Source: Mycolicibacterium hodleri (GTDB lineage Bacteria; Actinomycetota; Actinomycetes; Mycobacteriales; Mycobacteriaceae). Taken from it: 64,000 bases of DNA. The notes under the pieces are model-generated. The model did no database searches, was not told the origin of the DNA, and was given only the letters and a program-made list of their open reading frames with translations. Below, one piece after another: positions 43,839 to 53,247 of this stretch. The DNA is taken from positions 1 to 64,000 of the forward strand of contig NZ_JACKTL010000070.1 in the NCBI RefSeq assembly GCF_025822245.1, in the 5' to 3' direction. The position numbers and the translations under genes were made by a program. Numbering within the stretch: the first letter of the stretch is position 1; each line of letters starts with the position of its first letter.

Positions 43839-43886
43839 GACGGGTCGTGAACGCGTGGGCCAGTGGCCACGCGTTCACGACCCGTC
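43839..43886. terminator. Hairpin terminator with perfect 20-bp arms
   Basis: The arm GACGGGTCGTGAACGCGTGG (43839-43858) pairs exactly with 43867-43886 around an 8-nt loop. It lies 10 bp after the Pro-rich gene and 26 bp from the end of the convergent ABC permease, so it can stop both transcripts. Confidence 0.7.
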
Positions 43887-43911
43887 GCGCGGGCCGCGGT
43901 GAGCCTGCGAG

Positions 43912-44769
43912 TCACCCCTCGTCAGACCACCGGAAGACCGCAAGGCAGCCGATCAGGCCGCCGACGCTCCATGCGGTCAGCACCAAGAAGATTCGCCAGT
44001 GCTCCCAGCTGCCGGCCGGCTCGAAGACGACCATGTCCGGCGGCAGGAGAACCGAGCGAAATCCCTGGGCCATCCACTTGATGGGAAAGATCGACCCGAT
44101 GGTCAGCATCCACGCCGGCAGCACGACGAGTGGCACGTAGGTACCGGAAATGAATTGCAGGGCCACCGACGGCCCGTTGGTGATCACCGCGGCCGACACC
44201 GCGTTGCTGGCGTAGTTGCTGATGAAGATGCCCAGCAGGGAACAACTCGTGGTGCCCAGCACGAAGACCCATGCCAGCGTGAACCATTCGCCCGCGTCCG
44301 TCGGCAGGTGCAGGTGGAAGACCAGCACCCCCACCGCCAGGAGGATGACGGCCTCGGCGAAGCTGACCACCGCGACCAAGACGATCTTCCCGACGAAGTA
44401 CGACGTCGCGGTCGTCGGCGTTCCCCGGAGCCGCCGCAGGCCGCCGGTGTCGCGGTCGGCCGCAATGCTGATGCCCAAGTTGATGAACGACGTCGACAGA
44501 ATTCCGTAGGCGAGCATGCTCGCCGCGATGACCGCTCCCGTGCTGGTGTCGCTGTTGGGCAACTTCGCCGTGAAAATCGAGCCGAGCAGCACGCAGATCA
44601 CCGCGGGCATCGAGAACGTCAACGCCACCTGTTCGGGTCTGCGGTAGAACATCTTCAGCTCGGGCACCACCCGGGACAACCCGATCCGCAGCGCCGACGG
44701 CAACGGCGCCTCCGCCGCCGGGGCGCGGTGCCGCGGCGACACGACGTGGTCGCGTTCGACCGCCGCCAT
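43912..44769 (-). CDS. ABC-2 type exporter permease (DrrB-like)
   Basis: The 285-residue protein has six predicted helices after a cytosolic N-part of about 45 residues. The pattern fits ABC-2 membrane (drug-resistance DrrB) proteins. It pairs with the ATPase encoded just upstream (TGATG overlap at 44767-44771) to form an exporter. Because the ATPase in turn overlaps the PKS gene, the exporter probably secretes the PKS product or provides self-resistance. Confidence 0.9.
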   Translation of the reverse strand: MAAVERDHVVSPRHRAPAAEAPLPSALRIGLSRVVPELKMFYRRPEQVALTFSMPAVICVLLGSIFTAKLPNSDTSTGAVIAASMLAYGILSTSFINLGISIAADRDTGGLRRLRGTPTTATSYFVGKIVLVAVVSFAEAVILLAVGVLVFHLHLPTDAGEWFTLAWVFVLGTTSCSLLGIFISNYASNAVSAAVITNGPSVALQFISGTYVPLVVLPAWMLTIGSIFPIKWMAQGFRSVLLPPDMVVFEPAGSWEHWRIFLVLTAWSVGGLIGCLAVFRWSDEG

Positions 44770-45620
44770 CAGGCCTGCCCGATCAGGTGCAGGTAGGCGT
44801 CTTCCAGCGTAGGCCGGGTGATCGTCAGCTGGTCCAGTTCCGCGCCGTCCTGACTGCGGGTCTTGACGAGATCGGTGGGGCGGTCGGTCTTCTCGACGTG
44901 CTCCCCGTCGGCGTCGACCCAGCGAACCGTCGCCGCCGCGCTGACGTGCCCGGTGAGTCGCGTGGGCGAGTCCACCGCCACCACCCGGCCGCCGACGATC
45001 ACCGCGACCCGGTCGGCAAGCGCGGCCGCCTCCTCGAGATAGTGGGTGGTCAGCACGATGGTGGTGCCGTCGGCCGCCAACAGCCGGATCAGGTCCCAGA
45101 ACTGACGTCTGGCCTCGGGGTCGAACCCGGTCGTCGGCTCGTCGAGGAACAGCAGATCGGGCATCCCGACGATGCCCAGCGCCACGTCGAGGCGGCGGCG
45201 CTGCCCGCCGGACAGCGTTCGCACCCTCTTGCCTGCGACGGCGTCGAGCCCGACGAGTTCGAGAACATCACTCGGAACCCGGGACGTGCCATAGCAATTG
45301 GTGAACATCCGGACGGTTTCGTTCACGGTGAGCATTCCGGCGTCACTGGCTTCCTGCAGGACGATGCCGACCTTGGCCCGCCAGCTGCGGCCCGCCGTGC
45401 CAGGGTCCTCCCCCAGTACCCACACCTCGCCGGCGTCGCGCTTCCGGTTGCCCTCGAGGATCTCGATCGTGGTCGACTTCCCGGCGCCGTTCGGACCGAG
45501 GATCGCGAAGATCTCCCCGTAGTCGACGTCGAGATCGAGGTCCCGAACCGCCGATGTCCGACGGTAGGACTTGGACAGACCCCGCACCCGCACCGCTGAC
45601 GACGTGTCCGCGTGGATCAT
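44769..45620 (-). CDS. ABC exporter ATPase (DrrA-like)
   Basis: The 283-residue ATPase has Walker A GPNGAGKST, signature LSGGQRRR, Walker B LLFLDEPTTG and a C-terminal DrrA-type tail. The ATG at 45620 overlaps the PKS stop (TGATG), so the exporter is translated with the PKS. Confidence 0.92.
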   Translation of the reverse strand: MIHADTSSAVRVRGLSKSYRRTSAVRDLDLDVDYGEIFAILGPNGAGKSTTIEILEGNRKRDAGEVWVLGEDPGTAGRSWRAKVGIVLQEASDAGMLTVNETVRMFTNCYGTSRVPSDVLELVGLDAVAGKRVRTLSGGQRRRLDVALGIVGMPDLLFLDEPTTGFDPEARRQFWDLIRLLAADGTTIVLTTHYLEEAAALADRVAVIVGGRVVAVDSPTRLTGHVSAAATVRWVDADGEHVEKTDRPTDLVKTRSQDGAELDQLTITRPTLEDAYLHLIGQA

Positions 45621-48600
45621 CAGCGGCCCGGTTCCTGCTCGGCGGACTCGCCCTCGAGCTCCAGGAGCAGTCGTCGGAGGTCGTCCTCGGAGAGCGCGTC
45701 GATCAGCCCGTCGACGTCGTCGTCGGCCGGCTCCGCGGCGACCGCGGCGTCCGCGCCGTGAAGTGAGTCGACCTCGGCGAGCACGCGAACGGCCAGTGAG
45801 TCCACGCTCACCCCGCGGAGGATCTCGAGGACCGGGAGGTCGATGGCGAAGGTCGTGTTGATCCGGATCCGGAAGTCCATCGCCATCATCGAATCCAGGC
45901 CGACGTCGTCGAGGATGTCGTGGGGCTCGATGTCCTCCACGGCGCAGTCGAACACGCCGGCAACGGTGCGGCGAAGTTGATCGGTGACCACGCCGAGTCG
46001 TTCGGATTCCGTCAGGCCGGCGAGCAGTTCCAGCAGGGACGAGTCCGAGTCACCCTGGTGCAGCGGCACTTCGGTGGCCTCGAGTTCGGCGAACATCCTC
46101 GGCAACCCGGCGCTGAACCCCACCTGGCGGGCTCGACCCCAGTCCGCGGTGATCGCGATGACCTGTGGCGCCTTCTGGTTGAGGAGACGGTCGAGGATCC
46201 GGGCTCCCGCCGACGGGGTGATCAGCTCGATGCCCCGGTGCGCGTAGACCTTCTCCAGCTTCAATTCCTCGACCATCCCCACCGACCACGGGCCCCATCC
46301 GATGGTGAGCGCGGGCAGACCCCGAGCTTGCCGGCGGTGGGCGAACGCGTCGAGGTACGCGTTCGCGGCGGCGTAGTTGCCCTGGCCGGGTGACGCGATG
46401 GCCGAGCCCGCCGAACCGAACATGACGAAGAACTCCAGTTCGTGGTCCGCGAAGGTGTCGTGCAACGCCCGGGTGCCGATCATCTTGGGCGCCAACACCG
46501 TCGCGAAGTCCTCTTCGCTCATGTTCATCAGCAGTTGGTCGTGAACCGTCCCCGCGGCATGGATGATCCCGCGGACGGGCCGGCCGCCCTCACGAACGTG
46601 GTCGGCCAACCACGCCTGCACCTGCGCCACGTCGGTCACGTCGACGCTGGCGGTGCTCACCCGCGCGCCGAGTCGCTCGACGGCCCTGATCGCGTCGACC
46701 GTCGCGAACTGGCCGTCGTCCTCGGTCAGCGTCGACCACGTGGTCCGCGGGGGGACCGCGCTTCGGCTCAACAGCACGATGTGCCGGGCCCCGCGCTCGG
46801 CGAGGTAGGTCGCCACGGTGCGACCCAGGGCACCGACACCTCCGGTGACGACGTAGGTCGCGTCGGGGGTCAGCGTGGTCGGAAAGGCCTTCGTCAGGCC
46901 TTGGGCGACGCGGATTCGGGGCACGAAGACGTCGCGACCGCGGATCGCGATCTGGTCCTCCGGATCCTGCGACAGGACGTAGTCGCAGACGTGCGTGGCG
47001 GTTTCGCCCACGTCGTCGGCGTCGTCCACGTCGATCAGACCGCCCCACCGCTCGGCGAACTCGTGGTGACCGATGACGCGTCCAAGCCCCCACACCGCGG
47101 CCTGGTCGGCCACGCAGGAGGCGGTGCCCGGCGCCGCCTGCGCATTCGCGGTGACGAGGTAGAGGCGGGGTGCGACGGTCTCGTGCGTGGCGAGTGAGGT
47201 GACCAGGCGCATCACCGTGAACAGGCCCACGTGCAGATTCGCGTCGGCGGTCGCCGCGTCGGCGGGGTCTGCGACGACGTCGACTGGCCAGCAGTCGACC
47301 ACGCCGGTGAGGTCCGCGTCGCGGTCGAGGTGCGTGGTGAGCAGCTGCGACAGTTGTTCGGCGCGTGCGGGATTCACCACGTACCCGTCGTCGGTCTCGG
47401 CCACGGCGGTGACGGGACCGTGGGCCACCGTCCGCACCCGGTGACCACGGCCGCGCAGGGTCTCGGCGACGGCGGCGCCGACGCCGCGTTCGTCGACGAG
47501 GACGAGCCAGGACTGATTCTCCACCGCGGACCCGTGGGGTTCCTCGGTCTTCTCACACCAATGGATCTCGTAGAGACCCTTGTCGACGCGCTCGGGCGAC
47601 ATCCGGGACGAGGAACTCAGCGACTCCACCGTGAACCCGTCGAACACGGCGAGCGGTTCGCCGAGCTGGTTTCGGACGGTGACGTCGGCTTCGATGCGCT
47701 CGGTGGTCGCCGAGACCACCCGAACGTCCACGGTCATCTTCGCTTCGGGCGGTGCGTAGACGGCACTGCGCCGGATCCGAGCCGGAAGATACGGGTCGGA
47801 CGGTCCGTCTTGGCCCAGAAGCATGGTGCCGAACAGCGTGTGGAATGCACCGTCGACGAGCGCGGGATGGAAGCGGTAGTCGTCGAGTTCGTCGGCGATG
47901 GGCTCCGGCACGGCGAGTCGGGCCACCGACCAGTCGGCACCGCCCACGATCTCGGTGACGGGGCGGAACGCCTCGCCGTACCCGAAGCCGAGGCCCTCGG
48001 TCCTGACGTAGAACTCGTCACCGGACGTTGCGATCACCTCGTCGTCACCCGGGACGTCGCGGCGGGCCGGACGAGTGGGCAGGGCCCGCAGTGCGGCGGT
48101 GGCGGTGATGGTCCACTTGACGTCGCCGTCGGGCGTTGCGGTGAACGCCGCGAACTCCAGGGTGCCGTTGTCCTCGTTCAGCGTGGTCCGCATGATGGGA
48201 TCGCAGGTCTCGTCGAGGATGACCGCACGACGGAACTCGAGATCGTCGACGGCGAGGTCGGTCCCGTAGTGCTCCCTCGCGACGGCCAACGCCATCTCGA
48301 CGTACACCGCCCCCGGCACGACGACGCTTCCCTGCACGCGGTGATCGGCGAGGAACGGAAAGTGGGACGCGCTCAACTCGGCTTCCCACGAGGGGCGTAC
48401 GCCGCTCACCGGTTGTCCAAGCAGCGGATGGACCGGGGCGAAGTGCAGGTCCTCCGACGCCTCCGGCGTCTCGTTCCAGTAGCGCTTGTTCTGCCACGGG
48501 TAGGAGGGCAGCTTCACCCGTTGCGCGGCCCCCCGGGGATTCACCGCGTCCCATGCCACCTCGTGACCGTTGCAGTGCAGGGCGCCAACGCAATTCAGCA

Positions 48601-51136
48601 GCGTCCGACCGTCGTCGTCGTTGCGCCGCTGGGTGGCGAGGACGAGGGCCTTCTCGGTTCCGGCGGTCTCGAAGATCGACGCCGCGAGCACCGGGTGCGG
48701 GCCCAGCTCCACGAAGTGGGTGTATCCGTCGTCGAGCAGCCTGCGCAAAGCGGGTTCGAAGAGCACCGTGGCACGGGTGTTCTGCCACCAGTAGGCGGCG
48801 CCGGCGGTGTATTCGTCCAGCAGTTCGCCGGTGACCGTCGAGTAGAGGGGAATCGTGGACTGGCTCGAGGACAGTCCCTCGAAGGCGTCGAGGAGTTCGT
48901 CCTTCACCAGGTCCATGTAGTGGGTGTGGTACGGAACCTTCACGGCGAGTTGGCGATTGAACACCTGGGCGGCATCCAGCTGGCGGGCGACGTCGTCGAG
49001 TACGTCGGCGTCGCCGGCGATCGTCACCGCCGACGGGCTGTTGATCGCGGCGATCGACACCCGTCGGGTGAACTCGTCGAGTGTCTTCTGGTCGACCGTG
49101 GCCACGAGCGATTCGGCGTCGAGGCCGACGGCGAGCATGCGCCCCATTCCGCTGGTTCGCTGTTGAAGTCGGCTGCGGTGGTAGATCACCCGGACGGCGT
49201 CGGAGAAGCTCAGCAGACCGGCCAGATGATGGGCGGCCACCTCGCCGGCACTGTGCCCGATCACCGCGTCGGGACGAATTCCGAAGTGCTCGAGCTGCGC
49301 GGCCAGTGCGACCTGGATGGCGAAGTTGGCGGGTTGCGCGAACTCCGTCTCGCCCATCCGCGTACTCGCCTCGTCGCGCCGGAGCTCCTCGAGCAGTGAC
49401 CAGTCGGTGTACCGGGACAACTCGCGGTCGGTGCGCTCGACGCTTTCGGTGAAGACGTCGAACACGTCGAGCAGCCCGCGGCACATCCCCCACCACTGGG
49501 GGCCCATGCCGGTACAGACGAAGGCGAGCTTCGGCGCGACCTGGTTCGTCCGTCCCGCGGAGATCTGTCCGCCGTCGGCGAGCGCCTGCAGCTGGGCCCG
49601 CGCGTCGGCGATGTCGTCGGCGATCAGCGTGTGGCGATGGTTCAGGTGGGCCCGACGTTGCCCGAGGGTGTACGCGAGATCGCCCAGCGTGACCTCGGGA
49701 TGGCTGCCCACGTGGTCGGCCAGCTGGCGGGCCGTCGCCACCAGGGCCTCCTCGCTGCGCGCGGAGATCGGAAGCATCGTCGACGGCGCGGTCACACACG
49801 GCTGGTCGCCGGCCTCGGGGGCCACCGGCGGCTCGGCGAGCACGACGTGGGCGTTGGTGCCCCCGAATCCGAACGAGTTGACCCCGGCGATGCGCCGCTC
49901 GCACTCGGGGAAGGGTCGACCGGTCGTGGGAACGTCGATGCCCAGTTCGGCGAGGTCGAGTCCCCCACTGGGAGAATGGAAGTGCAGGTTTGCGGGCACG
50001 AATCCGTGCTTGAGCACCAACGCCGTCTTGATCAGCCCGGCCACGCCCGCACCCGCCTCGAGGTGTCCGATGTTGGTCTTCACCGACCCGATGAGCAGGG
50101 GCTGGCCCGCCGGCCGCCCCGAGGCCAGCGCACTGGCCAGGGCCCGCATCTCGACGGGGTCTCCGACGGGCGTGCCGGTGCCGTGCGCCTCGACGTAGCC
50201 GATCTCGGCGGGTTCGACGCCCGCCTTGCGGAGGGCGTCGACGATGGCGGCTTCCTGGGCCTCCTTGCGGGGCACGGTGATGCCGTCGGTGTGGCCGTCC
50301 TGCGACACCGCCGTGCCGAGGATCTGGGCGTAGATCTCGTCGCCGTCGCGCACCGCCTGCGCAAGGGGTTTGACGACGACGACCGCGCCACCCTCACCCC
50401 GTGCGTAGCCGTCGGCGGATTCGTCGAAGGCCTTGCTCCGCCCGTCGGGGCTGAGGAACCCGCTCTTGGATTCCGCGATCGCGGTGTTGGGTCCCAGCAT
50501 GACGTTCACGCCGCCGGCGAGGGCGATGTCGCACTCGCCGTTCCAGATGCTCTGCGCCGCCAGGTGCACCGCGACCAGCGAACTGGAACAGGCGGTGTCG
50601 ACCGTCATGCTCGGCCCGCGGAAGTCGAAGGCGAACGAAATTCGATTCGCCAACATCGTCATCATCATTCCGGTGGACGAGTGGGTCTTGAATCGGTAGC
50701 GGCTGGTGCGGCCCTGGTTCTGCAGGAGTTGGTAGTCCAGGGTGAAGCCGCCGATGAACACACCGACCTGGGCGCCGGCCAAGGAGTCTGCGGGGATCCC
50801 CCCGTCTTCGAGCGCCTCCCAGGTGGCCTGCAGCAGGAGGCGTTGCTGCGGGTCGAGCAGATGGGCCTCTCGCGGCGAGATGCCGAAGAACTGCGGATCG
50901 AACTGGTCCACGTCGTCGAGGTATCCGCCTCGGCGGGTGACCATCTTGCCGACCTTGCCCGGGTGGGGGTCGTGGAAGCGTGCGGCGTCCCAGCGCGACT
51001 CGGGCACCACGCGCGTGGCGTCGGTTCCGCTGCACAGCAACTCCCAGTAGCTCTCCGGGGAGGTGACGTCACCGGGCAGGCGGCATCCGATTCCGACGAT
51101 CGCCAAGGGTTCGTGACCGCTTCTTTCCGTCAGCAT
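45620..51136 (-). CDS. Single-module type I polyketide synthase, KS-AT-DH-KR-ACP
   Basis: The protein has 1838 residues. The KS (about 10-430) has active Cys183 in VDTACSSS plus His motifs AHGTGT and KTNIGHL. The AT (about 530-835) has Ser629 in GHSAGE. The DH (about 905-1195) has His932 in ADHRVQGSVVVPG and Asp1095 in HPALVDGAF. The KR (about 1300-1660) has TGGVGALG and Tyr1588 in GQGNYAAANAY. The ACP has Ser1749 in GLDSMMA, with an acidic tail. There is no enoyl reductase and no thioesterase. This order equals that of bacterial iterative partially reducing synthases such as 6-methylsalicylate synthase, which is an inference from layout. ATG 51136 opens just before GHEPLAIVGIG. A halogenase-like gene lies upstream and an exporter downstream. 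Confidence 0.93.
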   Translation of the reverse strand: MLTERSGHEPLAIVGIGCRLPGDVTSPESYWELLCSGTDATRVVPESRWDAARFHDPHPGKVGKMVTRRGGYLDDVDQFDPQFFGISPREAHLLDPQQRLLLQATWEALEDGGIPADSLAGAQVGVFIGGFTLDYQLLQNQGRTSRYRFKTHSSTGMMMTMLANRISFAFDFRGPSMTVDTACSSSLVAVHLAAQSIWNGECDIALAGGVNVMLGPNTAIAESKSGFLSPDGRSKAFDESADGYARGEGGAVVVVKPLAQAVRDGDEIYAQILGTAVSQDGHTDGITVPRKEAQEAAIVDALRKAGVEPAEIGYVEAHGTGTPVGDPVEMRALASALASGRPAGQPLLIGSVKTNIGHLEAGAGVAGLIKTALVLKHGFVPANLHFHSPSGGLDLAELGIDVPTTGRPFPECERRIAGVNSFGFGGTNAHVVLAEPPVAPEAGDQPCVTAPSTMLPISARSEEALVATARQLADHVGSHPEVTLGDLAYTLGQRRAHLNHRHTLIADDIADARAQLQALADGGQISAGRTNQVAPKLAFVCTGMGPQWWGMCRGLLDVFDVFTESVERTDRELSRYTDWSLLEELRRDEASTRMGETEFAQPANFAIQVALAAQLEHFGIRPDAVIGHSAGEVAAHHLAGLLSFSDAVRVIYHRSRLQQRTSGMGRMLAVGLDAESLVATVDQKTLDEFTRRVSIAAINSPSAVTIAGDADVLDDVARQLDAAQVFNRQLAVKVPYHTHYMDLVKDELLDAFEGLSSSQSTIPLYSTVTGELLDEYTAGAAYWWQNTRATVLFEPALRRLLDDGYTHFVELGPHPVLAASIFETAGTEKALVLATQRRNDDDGRTLLNCVGALHCNGHEVAWDAVNPRGAAQRVKLPSYPWQNKRYWNETPEASEDLHFAPVHPLLGQPVSGVRPSWEAELSASHFPFLADHRVQGSVVVPGAVYVEMALAVAREHYGTDLAVDDLEFRRAVILDETCDPIMRTTLNEDNGTLEFAAFTATPDGDVKWTITATAALRALPTRPARRDVPGDDEVIATSGDEFYVRTEGLGFGYGEAFRPVTEIVGGADWSVARLAVPEPIADELDDYRFHPALVDGAFHTLFGTMLLGQDGPSDPYLPARIRRSAVYAPPEAKMTVDVRVVSATTERIEADVTVRNQLGEPLAVFDGFTVESLSSSSRMSPERVDKGLYEIHWCEKTEEPHGSAVENQSWLVLVDERGVGAAVAETLRGRGHRVRTVAHGPVTAVAETDDGYVVNPARAEQLSQLLTTHLDRDADLTGVVDCWPVDVVADPADAATADANLHVGLFTVMRLVTSLATHETVAPRLYLVTANAQAAPGTASCVADQAAVWGLGRVIGHHEFAERWGGLIDVDDADDVGETATHVCDYVLSQDPEDQIAIRGRDVFVPRIRVAQGLTKAFPTTLTPDATYVVTGGVGALGRTVATYLAERGARHIVLLSRSAVPPRTTWSTLTEDDGQFATVDAIRAVERLGARVSTASVDVTDVAQVQAWLADHVREGGRPVRGIIHAAGTVHDQLLMNMSEEDFATVLAPKMIGTRALHDTFADHELEFFVMFGSAGSAIASPGQGNYAAANAYLDAFAHRRQARGLPALTIGWGPWSVGMVEELKLEKVYAHRGIELITPSAGARILDRLLNQKAPQVIAITADWGRARQVGFSAGLPRMFAELEATEVPLHQGDSDSSLLELLAGLTESERLGVVTDQLRRTVAGVFDCAVEDIEPHDILDDVGLDSMMAMDFRIRINTTFAIDLPVLEILRGVSVDSLAVRVLAEVDSLHGADAAVAAEPADDDVDGLIDALSEDDLRRLLLELEGESAEQEPGR

Positions 51137-51189
51137 GTCGTGTCCTTGCCCCCCACCCTCTGTGTTGAACCTCTGTCGAACTACGAATC

Positions 51190-51215
51190 GCCCTGCCGCT
51201 CGCGCGGTGCAGGGC
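51190..51215. promoter_or_regulatory. Hairpin in the leader between halogenase-like gene and PKS
   Basis: GCCCTGC (51190-51196) pairs with GCAGGGC (51209-51215), with possible extra CGC/GCG pairing inside. It sits in the 122-bp gap ahead of the PKS start. It could be a weak terminator or attenuator that sets the PKS level relative to the first gene. There is no T-run. Confidence 0.35.
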
Positions 51216-51258
51216 TCGTCATTTCTTCGTATTGACGGCTGCGTCGGATGGGGCGGCG

Positions 51259-53022
51259 TCAGGTCAGTTCGAGAGAGCTGGTGAGAATCCATTCGGAACT
51301 GATCGGGTTGACGGCCTGCTCGCTGCGGTAGACCGACCGGAGCTCTCGAAGAAGCGGATCGCGCTGCCACGCCTGCACCTGCCGCATGACGCCGTCGTCG
51401 GAGAAGACCTTGGCCTTCTCCGCCAGCACCGTCTCGATCAACTGCCCCGCCACCTGGCGCAGCAGCCGGGCGTTGGCGTCGAACCGTTCGGCGAACCTGG
51501 GGGCAGTCCCCATCATCGCCGTGTGCAGGGTGACCATGAAGTTCAGCGGCGCGTAGAGATCCACGAACTGCGCCGAGGACGCGTTGCCCTCCACCGACGC
51601 CCACTCCCGGAAGAACCGCTGAACGCGGTTGCTCAGTTCGATGAGGCCCTCCAGGTACGGCACCACCTCGGGGTCGTCGGCGACGGTGACGAATCGTCCG
51701 TTGCCGTAGAGGAAGCCCACGAACCCCCAGTAGAACGCGATGTCCCAGATGACCTTGGCGGTCATCACGTTCGGCGTCCCCATCAGCGTGTACTGGTCCC
51801 GGTAGATGGCCAGCCACATCTCGGTCAGCGACCGGAACAGCGAGTCGTCGATCGCCGATCGGGCCGCGACGTCCTCGCCGTCGAGGTCGCGGGTGACCAT
51901 GTCGGTGATGAGCCCGTTGCCGATGGCGACGAGGTCCAGTCCCGACGAGTACAGCGGGTCCAGGAAGATCCCGGCGTCACCGGTGACCGCCCAGCGCTCG
52001 CGGCCGTCGAAGATCTTGCTCACGCCGTGGCTGTACTTCTTCATGACTCGGAAGTCCATGATGAGGTCGTCGTACTTGGCCAGTTCCGACGCGCACTGGG
52101 GCTCGTGCTCGCGCAGCCACGACTTGGCCTTGTCCAGGCCGTTGATGCCCTCGAAGGCGTGGAACGCGGGGTCGGCGACGATGCCGACGCTGGTGGCACC
52201 CGAGGCAAGTCTGATCAGCCAGACCCAATAGCCTTCGCCCATCAGGTGATTGGTGGACATCGACCGGTTGCCTTCGATTAGGCGTGACTGCCACAGCGGG
52301 TCGTCGCTCCAGTTCGCGAGGTCGATCTCGGCCGCCACCCGGAACCACACGGCGTTGCAGTGGTGCTCATTGGGGAGCTTCAGATCCAGCTGGCGGGGCA
52401 GCTTCCGGGTCCGTCCCGACGCGTCGACCACCCAGCGAGCCGTGGTGCCGGCGACGGCGTCGCCGTTCTGCGTCGCGATCTCGTGCGGACGACCGTCGGT
52501 GCCAAACTCGACCGAGCGGACCCGGCCCTGGCAGAACTCGACGCCCGCCGCGGCGCACCGGTCGGTGAGTTCGTTCTCCAGCCGACCACGGTCGATTTGA
52601 TAGGTGGGTTGCGGCACGAAGCTCGAACTCCCGAGTTCCATCCGCTGGGTGATGTCGGTGTTTCCGTCGTGGGAGAAGAACATGCGCAGACCCATCTTCC
52701 GGATCTGCGAGCTCTGCAAGTGATCCGCGAGACCAAGACGCTCCCCGAGGTAGAGCGCGGACACCTCGACGGTCGACTCCCCGACGGTGTGGGTGATCTC
52801 GGGGACCGGGCGCGACGTCGGTTCGATGATCACGATGCGCGTCGCCGGGCGGGCGCGGCGGATCTCCAAGGCCAGAGTCAGCGCCGCGATGCCACCCCCG
52901 ATGACGGCGACGTCGTGATCGGCCGTGCCGCGCTCGGCGGCGGTGTCCGACTCCGCCAACTGTGTCCTGATGCGCCGCGCCAGGGCGGCCCGGGTCTCGG
53001 CGTTCAGTTGTGACACGTCCAT
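51259..53022 (-). CDS. Flavin-dependent halogenase/monooxygenase-like protein
   Basis: The 587-residue FAD protein has the dinucleotide motif at about 31-40 (VIGGGIAALTLALEI) and DASGRTRKLPRQ. The family motif usually written WxWxIP reads WVWLIRL, so the Pro is missing. A later GDAGIFLDPLYSSGLDLVAIGN segment fits the tryptophan-halogenase / geranylgeranyl reductase superfamily. It may chlorinate or hydroxylate the PKS product. No flavin reductase gene is nearby. It is the first gene of the cluster; 225 bp upstream separate it from the antiporter gene and hold no recognised gene. Confidence 0.82.
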   Translation of the reverse strand: MDVSQLNAETRAALARRIRTQLAESDTAAERGTADHDVAVIGGGIAALTLALEIRRARPATRIVIIEPTSRPVPEITHTVGESTVEVSALYLGERLGLADHLQSSQIRKMGLRMFFSHDGNTDITQRMELGSSSFVPQPTYQIDRGRLENELTDRCAAAGVEFCQGRVRSVEFGTDGRPHEIATQNGDAVAGTTARWVVDASGRTRKLPRQLDLKLPNEHHCNAVWFRVAAEIDLANWSDDPLWQSRLIEGNRSMSTNHLMGEGYWVWLIRLASGATSVGIVADPAFHAFEGINGLDKAKSWLREHEPQCASELAKYDDLIMDFRVMKKYSHGVSKIFDGRERWAVTGDAGIFLDPLYSSGLDLVAIGNGLITDMVTRDLDGEDVAARSAIDDSLFRSLTEMWLAIYRDQYTLMGTPNVMTAKVIWDIAFYWGFVGFLYGNGRFVTVADDPEVVPYLEGLIELSNRVQRFFREWASVEGNASSAQFVDLYAPLNFMVTLHTAMMGTAPRFAERFDANARLLRQVAGQLIETVLAEKAKVFSDDGVMRQVQAWQRDPLLRELRSVYRSEQAVNPISSEWILTSSLELT

Positions 53023-53247
53023 GCGTTCCCCTTCCTCGGTCGACGAGGATTCCCAGTGCGGCCGACGTTATCCGACGGTGGGGCCCCGGCTGGCCCGAAC
53101 GGACGCCCGCTCCGTTTGCGGCCGACCGTCGGGGATCGGCGGGCCGGACGTTGATCTTGCTGCGTGGAGGCGTCCCCGCCCGCCCCCGGCTGTCGCGAGG
53201 AACCTTGCCCGATCCCGGCCACCGTCAGCATTTCGTCACAACGGCCG

